Source: Pontederia crassipes (lineage: Eukaryota > Streptophyta > Magnoliopsida > Commelinales > Pontederiaceae). Taken from it: a stretch of DNA of 64,000 nucleotides. This document shows positions 12,136-23,800 of this stretch, piece after piece; the stretch's first letter is position 1, and the number at the start of each line of letters is the position of its first letter. The DNA lies in the NCBI GenBank assembly GCA_030549335.1, contig CM060183.1:26672552-26736551 (forward strand), in the 5' to 3' direction. Below the pieces are notes generated by a model. That model was not told the origin of the DNA. It saw nothing but the letters and a program-made list of their open reading frames with translations, and did no database searches. A program made the position numbers and the translations under genes.

Positions 12136-13059
12136 TTAAAGTATCATGTATATCAAACTTTTAATATGCACAATGAAGACAAATTCAAAATTCAATGTAG
12201 ATTTCATTTTAGGATCATGCAATTAAAATTCATATAAAATTAGCGCCTGTGTTGATATTTGTTTCGGTGTGGCATGTGTGTATTAATTTATATATATTAT
12301 AAATTGCAAGAAAAACAAACAAGAATAACTTGTGAACAACTTGACAACTTGGCTTCTTTTTCGAAAGTTGGCACCGGATCTATATGATCGGTAACGGCCC
12401 TAACGGCTACTTCACCAATGAAAAGCTGGACATAAAAAAAAAGGCAAACAATCGTATCAAATTTTTTGCCTTTGTCGGGCCCCGGGGGCATCTTTTTAAA
12501 GAATTGTTTAATCGTCTTCTTCTGTTTCATAACAACTATTATGTTAAGAGTTAATCAATCTTATAATTTTTTAAAAACGATATCTTTATTATATCTATTA
12601 TATAATAAATTGCTAGCTCTCTTTCTATTTCTTAGATGTTAAATTTTATTGGACACTAGACAGAAAAATAATCATATTAGAGCATTATATTAATAAATTA
12701 GTGGGTAAGCAAATTCTTTTTCCATGTTCAAGAAAACATAAAAAGGAATTTTTCTTTCTTTATTTGCGGTTTTAAATATACTACTCGCACTCTATAGTAG
12801 ATTATGAAAATAAACGTTAATTTCGTATATAAATAAATATATTATAAACATATATATGATAACTATTATTTTTTGTGTAAACTTAGGCAATATTGCACAT
12901 ATATATACAGTCAACTTTGAGAAATTAAACTTATAATATAGATTTATTGCATTTAAGTCTTTCCAAATTAAATTTAACGGCCATATATATTATTTTATTT
13001 TATTAAATAGCACCATTGGTCATTTTGAATAACTTTTATCTTTTATTATTGGTTGGATA

Positions 13060-13800
13060 TGTAAAGCGCGTAGAGACATGGATGTGTCCCGGGGACTTTT
13101 CTTGGGGCACGTCGAATTATCTTACTTCATGTATTTTTTTCTTTTCAACTTATTTTTTTACTTAATTTTATTTTCAAGTGTGATAGTGGCAGTTTTGTAA
13201 TTTTTGCACTCCTAAAAAATACACCCCTAGTTTGTTCTCCACGTCACACGTCGAATAGGGACTTATCGGGCCTGCGATATATTAGGGGAGTCCCGTTAGT
13301 CCTTCCCCGAAGCCTTGTAATCATTCTTATTTATTCAATAAAAATTTTAAGTTTTTCTAAATCTAGCACCGTGCCTCGAGCGTGAGGTGGCAACCCAAAA
13401 GAGCGTCCCCAAAAGCGATCGAACGTTACGTCGAGGTGTCCGTTTGTTTACAAACACCTCCACCAAAGAAGCGTCCGCTTGAAATCGAACATCCTAAAAA
13501 CTGTAACATTCGAAAAGTGACATAAGTAAGTTTTCGCAAAATATTCAAAAGAGATTGCCTAGACGTTGAGCACGTCTAGACGCCGCACGATCGATCAAGC
13601 GAAAAATGACTCCGTGACAAACGCATCATTTGGGATGGACCGGGTGTTCGGCCGGATAAAAGAACTTGTGTCCAAAGCGCATGGTCCGTAAGACTACCAT
13701 CTCTCTTCACCAGAGGTATATATTCCACAGTGAACTCAATTAATTTCAAAGCTGTGTATTTATTCGGCACAGTTCTTTCAAAAGTTTCATTTTTTTACAT
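13060..13800 (+). repeat. Possible decayed LTR fragment
   Basis: A GC-richer island with CCTTGTAATCATTC followed by TTATTCAATAAAA at about 13315-13345, the layout of an LTR transcription end, then a run of unusual CG-containing sequence. No matched ends or target duplication were found, so this is only a suggestion. Confidence 0.25.
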
Positions 13801-14473
13801 TCGAGACTAGGGGGTGAAAATGTTTTGAATGGGATGGATTTTCTATTTTAAAAATCATTCATTATTTTTCAAATTATTTTTTTGAATTTAAAAATTATTC
13901 TAAAATAATTTAGGAAAAAAGAAAAATCATCTTATATCGAACTGATTGGGATGATTTTTTCGAACCCTATGTTAATAGGGTAATACTTTTAAAAAATATA
14001 TAATGAATTAAAACTAATATGAATATATTTACTTTTATAACTAAATATAGGATATAGTATTAAAAGTATTAAATTAGAATTTCATAATAAGATCATAATA
14101 AAAAAATTATTATTTATGAATTAATTATATAAATAAAAAAATAATAAATAAAAATGGTTCCACGGATTTTACGATTTATTTTTAACGGATTGATTTCACT
14201 TTATTAAAAAAAATGATCTAAACCTGTCTCTTCATTTTTTTTTTCAGTTCATTTTTTTTCCCGATTCAAGTAAGTTTTCTGGGTAGGTGGAATTTCTCTT
14301 CCTGTACATATTCTCTTCAACTCAAACAACTTTTAAGTTTTTATTATAATGTAAGAATATCGAATTCAACAGCTTCTTATGAATTCACCCTTATTTTCTT
14401 TAATACAAAATTTTTAAAACTTTATGGTTGGCGGAAAAGTCAGAGAGCTAAAAGAAGAAGACCCCACATTGAG

Positions 14474-14591
14474 GACCTGCCGCTGGGAACTACGTTGGTG
14501 AAGCCTGCCTCGTTCTTCTGCGAGGATCTGTTGAGCTCGCTACCTTTCGCGCAGTCCGGTTATGGCTCGGTCGACTTCGTCTACACCGTCT
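14474..14591 (+). pseudogene. Methylesterase pseudogene, truncated exon 3
   Basis: After an AG at 14472-14473 the reading begins DLPLGTTLVKPASFFCEDL and continues SSLPFAQSGYGSVDFVYTV. This is the start of the last exon of the methylesterase family and aligns with [19 protein letters not shown] in the other copy. It breaks off just before the block that carries the catalytic Asp and His, and unrelated sequence follows. Same strand as the broken exon 1, so both belong to one dead gene. Its divergence from the other exon 3 is clearly larger than that of the two exons 1. Confidence 0.8.
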
Positions 14592-16705
14592 CTGTGACAT
14601 CCGACAAAATAAATAAAAGAAAGGAAAGGAGTAACAACCAAAAGAGGCCCAGCTCGAGAGCAGCCCAAAGGCCCACAACCTCAAAAAGAAAAAGCAAAGC
14701 CTGAAAACAACAACCCACCTACCCACTTTTGCGACAGTAATCACCATCTACTCGCTCCCTCACTGTTCGGCCAGTAGCAGAACACACCGTTGCAGCTACA
14801 GTAAAACCCCCACACTCATTTCCCCAATACAACAGCTAACTCACCATCTCCTACTCACAGCAGGCTTCGACAACAGCAGCTCCGAGGAGAGAGGAGGTGC
14901 TAGTTCGACTGGTGGAGGAAGACGATTGAAAGAGAGGGAGGAGGTAGAGGATTGGGATTTTATTCAAAACTCTATCAAGATATGTTGAGGGGATCTAAAT
15001 CCTAATTTTTACCTTAATGATGTGACGAATGAAAGGATTAAAATTAATAAGAGTTACCTAGATTTTTGGAACTGAGTCGAGAGAATGTGCATGATGGTAT
15101 ATATTTATGTCATGATTTTATTAGGATTATTGTTTTATTGATAATCATATTTAATTCATGATGAAATTGCTTATTGGTTAAATATAAATGTGATTAGTAT
15201 ATTTAATGCTAATATGCAAACCCCTTTCCATGACTTGTTATATTATCAATATTATGATATGAATTTTATAATGACTTGTATAAATGTATTTTTTCATAAT
15301 GAATGCATGAAGTAGAGTTGCTTGTGTATGAATGTAAATAGAAAAAAAATGTGATAAAAATATGGAAAAACTCGGTTGTTTTCTTGGGTATGGCCATGAC
15401 ACAAGAGCACGGCCGTGACACTTCAGGTGACCACACCCGTATCCTTAGGTGTTGATAAGTGGAGATTCCTTTGGAATGACCATGATTAAGTATGACACGA
15501 CCGTGCCCTCATAGTATGTTTTGAATTATTCTAAGTACCCCGAAAATAGGCTCTCGCACATGGTCGTGACCATAGGTCACATGATCGTGAAACGGACCTG
15601 AAGAAGTGCGAGGAAAAATGAGCTCTCCCACACGCTCGTGACTATAAGCTCTCCGCGGATGACACACATGTCGTTGGTGACGAGGGTGTCGCATGCCCAC
15701 CATCATCCACGACGGTGGAAGAGGTTGGTCGTCGCCCTTGTTGCGCACGATGATGGAGGATTCGATGGCTTGCGCCCATCACCTGCGCCTAGGGCAAATT
15801 TTGTTGAATCAGAGGTGTTGAACCAGATGCTATTTTGTCCAAAAAACTTTTTGAATCGCGCCATTTTGATCAACCGTTCATTTAATATCAAATGGTACTC
15901 CAAATAGGGAGGAGCGTCCATTAAATCCATATATATATGTATATGTATATGTGTATGTATGTATGTATGTATTTAGAAAAAAACCAAAACAACTAAAAGA
16001 TAGGTAATCATATTTGTCATTAAGAGATCAAAAGCCATCTTTCAACATTACCAAGTTATATTATATTAAATTTTTTGGACTACGATTGTTGTAGAGCACT
16101 ATGAATTGCTTTAATAAATCACATTATATGTGAAATCATGATATAAATTATCCCAGTATTTAATTTACTTTTTTTTCATATTTTCCCTTTTAAATTTTTC
16201 TTAAATAAATTATGAAATTAATTAAAATAATAATAAATGATTAATATGAACATTATTATTTTCCCAATATTTAATAATAATATTTTTATTATAAAATAGG
16301 TATTTTTTTCATTTTTATTAATCATATTAAAAGTATAATGAATTTGTTTAATTATAAAATTTTCATAGTTGATTAATTGATATAAATAATACTATTTTGT
16401 TATTATTTTTTGTATTAAAAAACATTCTCTATATAATTAATAATATGTTATAAATTTAAATTTTATGGGTGGAGAATCTACTTTTGTGATTTCGATTTAT
16501 GAAATTTAAAATAAACTTTATAAATTTATGAATTTAATTGTTTCGATAAATTTTTTGGTAAAAAAGTTGACATTAATTAATTTTTATATTATAAAATAGA
16601 AATATATAAATTATTTATCTATACTAACCAAAAGAATGCACATTACTATTAATTTAATAAATGACAATTTTTATAGAAGCAATGTAGATTATTAAGTAAA
16701 CTTAA
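14592..16705. other. Unassigned DNA replacing the end of the broken gene
   Basis: 14600-14960 is AC- then AG-rich, like an LTR or a 5' leader, and abuts the break in exon 3, so it may be the inserted segment that destroyed the gene. 15370-15800 contains CACGGCCGTGAC-like CG-rich words. A (TATG)n microsatellite lies at about 15931-15972. No gene is supported. Confidence 0.35.
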
Positions 16706-16709
16706 ATGA

Positions 16710-17155
16710 CAGGCGATGGAACCTCATAAATGTTTATCTTTCTTCTTTCTTTTTATTTTAAAATATAATAAAGATTAAAATAAAATTTAATAAATAAAAA
16801 AATGTTAAAGTTAAAAAGGAGTTTAGTGTTGAGTTAAAGTGAAAAAGTTCGAATAGTTGAGTGGCAGCGCCATGAAACTCCTAAAAGTTTATCTTTCTTT
16901 TTTCTTTTTATTTTAAATCATTAAAAAAGATTTAAAATAATAAAATTTGAATAGTTGAGGTTAGTGTTAAGTAATTTTAAATGGCAATGCGATGAAACAC
17001 TCTAAAAGTTCTTTCTTTCTTTTTCTTTTTATTTTAAATCATAATAAAGAGTAAAAATTTAATCTAATAAATAAAAAAATAAAGTTGAAAAAGAGGTTAG
17101 TATTGAGTTAAAAGTGAAAATTTTGAATAGTTGAGTGGAGGTAGATGGATCTTTA
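16710..17155. repeat. Degenerate tandem array, about three units of 120-155 bp
   Basis: Each unit has GATGGAACCTC or ATGAAACNCT, then a TTTCTTTTTATTTTAAA run, then AATAGTTGAG(TGG). Units start near 16713, 16869 and 16989. Non-coding, lying between the convergent methylesterase copies. Confidence 0.6.
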
Positions 17156-17524
17156 ATAGTTCAAGACGGTGTTTGTTTTATGTATTATTATTCAAGGATA
17201 AAAAAATGAATAAGTTATGTTTATTATTCATAAAATTATTTGTTTTTATTGTTGTTTGGTTAAAAAGGTAAATAATATATATCTAGAATAAAATTATTAT
17301 GTTTGGTTATTTTAAGATGAATAATACTTTATTCAAGTGTTACCTTATTGTTTGAGAAACATAATAAAATTATTTATTGTGTTGTTCCCATGGCATATCT
17401 ATGTATGCCAAATATCAAGTATCAACATAGATATAACAGTTAGCACACCGGCCATATGGATGCATCAGGGAGACAGAAACAAGCCGCTGACACGGAAATA
17501 AGTTTAAGTGATTGCACACAATCC
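17156..17524. other. 3' flank of the intact methylesterase copy
   Basis: AT-rich sequence downstream (minus strand) of the stop codon at 17525. It should hold the 3' untranslated region, but I cannot place a poly(A) signal with any certainty. Confidence 0.4.
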
Positions 17525-17809
17525 TTAATCATATGTAGCAGCGATATCTTTCAAGCATTCGAACAACTCCTGGGGCACTGAGAGCATGGCCATGTGGTCA
17601 GCGCCATTCAAGTTCTTGACCTCATTCACCCGCGTGTAGTTCTCCATCATCCAGCGCTGGGACTCAACTGTGATCGCCAGATCTTGACAGCACACGACGA
17701 AGACCTTAGCAACTGATCCATAGCCGGACTTGGAAAACGCCGGCAAGCTCGACAGATCATCCAGGTACATCGATCCAGGCCTCACCAACGTGCTGGCCAG
17801 CGTAAGATC
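17525..17809 (-). CDS. Methylesterase exon 3
   Basis: 94 codons and a TAA stop, with acceptor CAG at 17812-17810. It encodes [19 protein letters not shown], the catalytic Asp block [12 protein letters not shown], the helix QRWMMENY and the catalytic His block [15 protein letters not shown]. Confidence 0.9.
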   Translation of the reverse strand, partial: DLTLASTLVRPGSMYLDDLSSLPAFSKSGYGSVAKVFVVCCQDLAITVESQRWMMENYTRVNEVKNLNGADHMAMLSVPQELFECLKDIAATYD

Positions 17810-20800
17810 CTGAAATATTACGCAGTTCTTTCATTTAGATCACAAGATAAATTGAAGAATCATAAAATATATAAGCTTGGAAACCAATTTATACATATAT
17901 AAGCTTGGGAGAGGTTGATATTTATCAGTGCAAGATCTGAATTTGATGTACATATAAGCTAAACCAGTTAATCTCAGAGTGGATTATGTACCTCTGGTGG
18001 AGAGAGCTGGTAGAAACCATTGGCAAGGCACCGAGGACCAAACAACACGGACGGAGGCTGCTTCACTCGGCCAAACTCCGTGTCTAGCCAAATCGACATA
18101 GGAATATCCTTTACAACCTTTGACAGTGTAGAGCAAAGAAGTGTTAAAAGAGCTTCAAGAGAGAATAACATAAAAAAAGATTAATCTTCTAGACAAAAGT
18201 AAAAAAAATGAAAAACTGATGTATTAAATATGTTTTGTCAATATGTTAGCATTTTGAGGTTAGATTCATGAAAAAAGTAAAGAAAAAAGGAACAATCATA
18301 ATTCTAAATACTTTTGGAAAGCGCTCCTCTTTTTACAATCTTGAATTTTCATACAAGAAGTATGCAAATATATTGGATATTTATAACTTTTGTGATGTAT
18401 AATTATGTGACTACATAATGTTGAAAACAAGTGAGGAAGATGAAACAAAATCAGACTTATGACGTATCGTTATCTTTAGACTTATTTGCCCCTCCCCACA
18501 AAGTTTGCTATCGAATTATGACAACAACACTCTCAGAATACAAAGAAGCCTTAGAGTCCATCGACTAGTAATATCGAAGATCTCACAATCTCTTACTCAA
18601 TGAATGTGCAAAGCAAGGGAAGAAGTGAATTATCTCAACTCAAGAGGGGACTAGTATTTATAGGTGATGAAAAGACACAACCCTACATGTAAGGACACAA
18701 CTTTTCATGTAAGGACACAACTCTTTGTGTATGAACATGTCCCTTGTCATAGGTTGCAATTTTTTATTCAAAAATGCACCTTTACAAACTTGAATTTTTT
18801 CATTCAAATATATATTATTTCATTCAAATAATACACTCTTTCATTAAGCACCCTTTTGAGTATGAACACATAGTTCATTTGAAATTTGAAATCTACAAAT
18901 TTCATCAATCCCCCACTAGATTGCAAATTTCAAAAATATTAAATTATACAATCATGCATAGTGAAAGGTATCGTTAGATTTGAACCTTCTCTTAGTGTAG
19001 ACCTTTCAAAGTTCAAACAGGTAATTGGTATATATTAGATTTGAACCATCACCCTTAAGTCTGAACTGGAAAGTTCACACACACAATTGTGTTTAATATT
19101 TCGAATAAGAGATTAACATTGTAGCACTATTATGGCCATGTGCTCATCCTGGTTTCATGAATATTTACCCGAGAAAAACTTCTAAAACTCTGAGCCGAAG
19201 CGGCACCACTTCTATATTCATATAGGTGGAGTATTTCGATAACACATATCGATTTCGGATAACACATATCCATCCATTAAGAGTTTTTAACTCATCCTCA
19301 ATAATACTTGCACTAAATCCACAATCTTAGTGCACCAGTTATTAAGTAACTTGTTGTTACCCTTTGAACCTTGAGACCAGATTTTTACTAGAATAAGGAA
19401 GGTTTTCCATTACTGATAACTATAGGTTTTAAACTCATTCTGACAGAGAAGTCCTTGACTTTTTCTCTTGACATACCTTTTGTTAATGAATCTGCCAAAT
19501 TATATAGGTGATAGTAATCACACCGGCCTCTATCAACATTCTTATATATTTATGTCTCAAGCTAATATGTCTAGACTTTCCATTATAAATTTTACTATAA
19601 GTTTGATACATGGTAGACTGACTATCACAGAACACGAAAATGACTGACACAGGTTGTGGCCACAACTTAATATAATATGTTCCTTAACCATTTCGCTTCT
19701 TTACTTGCAGTTGCCAAAGTGACAAATTCAGCCTCCATCGTTGAATGAGTAATACAGGTTTGTTTCTTAGAAGCCTAACAAATAGCTCCTCCTCCAATAC
19801 TAAAAATCCAACTTGTAGTAGAATTGGTGTCACTAAGACTTGACATCCAACTTGCATCTATATATCCTTACAGTGCAAGTGGATAATCATTATAACATAG
19901 ACCCAGATTAATGGTTTTTTTAAATAACCCAAGATTCTACAAATACCTTTCCAATGATCCACACTAGGATTATTTGTGAATCTTGATAATTTTCACACAA
20001 CAAATACGATATCGGGTCTAGTGCAATTCATTGCATACATTAAACTCCTTATAGCACTTGCATATTCTAATTGTGTTATTCCCCTTTCAGAATTCATATG
20101 TAATTTGGAATTAGGATCATAAGGAGTGTTAGCTTCCTTGATATTAAGATGAATGAATTTCTTCAATATTTTCTCAATATAATGAGATTGACTTAGTGCA
20201 AAACCTTTATCATGTTTTTGCACTTTAATGTCCAAAATTGTATCTACTTCATTTAAATCTTTCATTTTAAATTTTGAAGATAGATACTTTTTGATTTCAT
20301 TAACACCATCTAAGTTCGTACCAAATATTAATAAGTCATCCACATACAAGCAGATAATCACTCCATAATTTTCCATAAATTTGGAGTAAATACACTTATC
20401 TGCATCATTATGACTAAAGCCATCCGATAATATTATCGAATCAATTTTTTCATGCTACTGTTTAGGCATTTGCTTTAAGCCATACAATGACTTAATCAAT
20501 TTACAAACTTTTCTTTCATTTTCAAAAAGCACATAGCCCTCTGGTTGTTCCATATAAACTTCTTCATTGAGCTCACCATTTAAAAATGTAGTTTTAACAT
20601 CCATCTGATGTACATGCAACTTGTAGATAGATGCTAACGTTAAAAGAACTCGAATAGAAGTCATCCTAACAACTAGTGCATATGTATCAAAATAATCTAG
20701 ACCTTCTTGTTGTCTATATCCTTTAGCAACTAATCTGGCCTTAAAAGTTTGTATGGTGCCATCTGTATTATATTTTCTTTTAAATAAACACTTGCACCCA

Positions 20801-23800
20801 ATTGGTTTTGAACCTGGTGGTAAATCTACAAGTATCCAAGTATTATTTGATAATATTAAATGCATTTCATCATCTACAACTTCTTTCCAAAATGTTGAGT
20901 CCCTTGAAGTCATTGCTTCTTTATAGGTTTGTGGATCTTCTTCCACATTCAATATTATAAGAATTTTATTGATCACACTACTTCTATTTCCTTCAACAAG
21001 AAATACTATTGATTGTGATGAAATAAAATCAAGACCTAAATCTTTTTCTTTTCTTAACCGTTGACTTTTCTTGGTTCTATAGAATCATTGTCACTAAGAC
21101 ACTTATGACTCTTATCACCAAAGATGTGTGGATCTATTTTTGAGTTCTCAAAATTAGAATTTGAAACATCAATAAATTTTACATCTCTAGTTTCAACTAT
21201 TGTATTAGATGTCAAATCTAATATTCTATATGCTTTGAAATTTTGAGCATAGCCCATAAAAGTTCCTTTCAAAGCCCTTGGTTCTAACTTAGTCCTTTTA
21301 TGATCATGAATTTTATAAAATGCTAAACACCCCCACACTTTGAAATAACTTATATTTGGTTTTCTTCCTTTCCATACTTCATATGGGGATATATTTGTTT
21401 TCCTAAAGGGAATCCTATTATGAATATGGCATGCAGTCAATAATGATTCACCCCATAAATTATAAGGTGATTTTGCATTTAAAATCATGAAGTTAATCAT
21501 ATCTACTAATGTACGATTTTTTTCTTTCAGCTAGTCCATTTTGTTGTGGAGAATATGGTGTTGTACATTGATGTACAATACCATTGTTTTTACAAAACAT
21601 ATTAAATTCAGCAGAAAAATATTCTCCACCTCTATCATTACGAAGAAATTTAATTTTCTTTTCATGCAAATTCTCGACTTCAGATTTATAACGTTTAAAC
21701 ATTTCAAATGCTTCGCATTTGTTTCTCAACAAATATACATAAGTATATCTTGAACAATCATCAATAAATGTTATAAAATATCTTTCCCCCCTCTAGTAAG
21801 GATGCCGTTTAATTCACAAATATCGGGATGTATTAATTCTAATACTTGTGTTTTTCTTTCAATTGCATGAAAAGACTTTTTCGTAGTCTTTGATTGCATA
21901 CAAATTTTGCATTTATCCTTAAAATATTTATCACTAAGAGATATGTAATTATTTGCATGCATATTTTAAAAAGATTGCTAATTTAAATGTGCTAATCTAG
22001 CATGCCACAAGGAACAAGAATCAACAATATAAATAGAAGAATCATTCATATTATTGATACTGAGTTTGAACATACCCTCATTACAATATCCTTTTCCCAC
22101 AAATACATCATTCTTAAGCAAGATAAATTTATCAGATTTAAGAATAATTTTGAATCCCTTTTTACAAAGCAAACTAGTAGACACCAAACTTTTCCTCAAC
22201 TCTAGAACATGAAGAACATTCACTAATGTCAACTTTTTTCCAGAAGTGAAATTTAGTTCCACCATTCCTTGCCCAAGAACTTTAACCGAATTATTATTTC
22301 CCATAAGGACTTTTTTATTGGCAACATCTTCATAGCTTTTGAATTGCTCTTTATTGTTATAAACATGTACGGTAGCACCTGAATCAAGCCACCGATCACA
22401 ATGTTTGACAGATGATGCCATATTTACTTCACCGATCACACCAATTTGAATTACTTCAATTCCTTGTGTGATCATTGTCACTAAATCCTTTTCTTCAATA
22501 ACATTGGCATTGGAAGTAGGAACCTCTTTAGAATGGTTGCCCTTCTTTGGTAATCTGCATTGATTAGCATAATGCCCCTTTTTGTTACAATTGTAACAAG
22601 TTCGCTTTTTCTTGAACTCTTGCTTGTCATCAGTATTCGAAGAAAATTTTCTCTTGCCTTTTTGAGCATTATTCTTCTCAACTTTACCAACATAATTCAC
22701 TTTAGAATTATATGGAAGATACACTGCATCACGCTTTTTATTTTCTTCCTCGATGCGCAAATGCCTTAGTATCTTTTCTATTGTGAAGTCATCTGTCATA
22801 TGCAAGAGTTTCTTCCTATAATCATTCCAAGTTGTGGGCAATTTTGAAATTATTGCTCCAACTTGTAGTGACTCGGGAATCGTAATTTTCAGGTCACGAA
22901 GCCTCTTTACTAGGACTTGTAATTCATGGACTTGATCCAAGATGGGAATGCTATCAGACATTTTGAATTCGAAATACTTCATCATAAGAAATTTATCAGT
23001 ACCTTGTCGCTCGGTGTTGTACTTGTCCTCCAACGCTTTCTAGATTTCAAGGGGATACTTGATTGGCATGTAAAGATCGTAGAGACGATCGGACAAGGTG
23101 TTTAGGATGTGTCCTCTGCATGCGAACTCATCATCTTTTCTTTTCTTCTTTTGCTCCGCAACTTTTGCTCGTTGTTCTTCGCTTGCATCATCAGTCGGTT
23201 CTTCGGTTGAAATTGGTACCATCGAAATGATCCAATTTCATGAACTCTTGATTCATCACTTTGACGCAGCATTGGCCTCCGTTGCCATCTTCGCAATAAC
23301 TCTCTAAAATTGTTGGAAACAAGTGGGGAAGATGAAACAAAATCAGACTTTGAGGCACGACGTATCGCTATCTTTAAAGTGTTATTTGCCCCCACACAAA
23401 GTTTGCTATCGGGTTATGACAATAACACTCCCAGGATACAACGAAGCCTTAGAGTCTGTCGACTAGCAATATCGAAGAACTCATAATCTCTTACTCAATG
23501 AATGTGCAAAGTAAGGGAAAAGTGAATTATCTCAACTCAAGAGGGGACTAATATTTATAAGAGATGAAAAGACACAACCCTACATGTAAGGACACAACTC
23601 TTCATGTAAGGACACAACTCTTTGTGTATGAACATGTCCCTTGCCATAGGTTGCAATTTTTCATTCAAATATGCACCTTTACAAGCTTGAATCTTTTCAT
23701 TCAAATATGTATTATTTTATTCAAATAATACATTCTTTCATTAAGCACCGTTTTGAGTATGAACACATAGTTTATTTGAAATTTGAAATCTACAAATTTC

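Larger units (their letters stand above)
10570..13055. other. Unassigned DNA between the pseudogene pieces
   Basis: 10600-12030 is much less AT-rich than its surroundings and has pyrimidine-rich stretches (10670-10870), but no recognisable protein or splice-linked frame. Open frames there are short and overlap on both strands. 12035-13055 is AT-rich. It could be the remains of an inserted element or of an old promoter region. No methylesterase exon 2 was found here. Confidence 0.4.

Noticed and set aside
18118..18171. Open frame extending methylesterase exon 2 upstream
   Set aside because: The extra codons lie before an AG acceptor that gives the right phase and family length; they are intron.
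23311..23320. Expected Met-tRNA primer site next to the Copia 5' LTR
   Set aside because: The adjoining sequence does not match TGGTATCAGAGC; I do not annotate a primer site.
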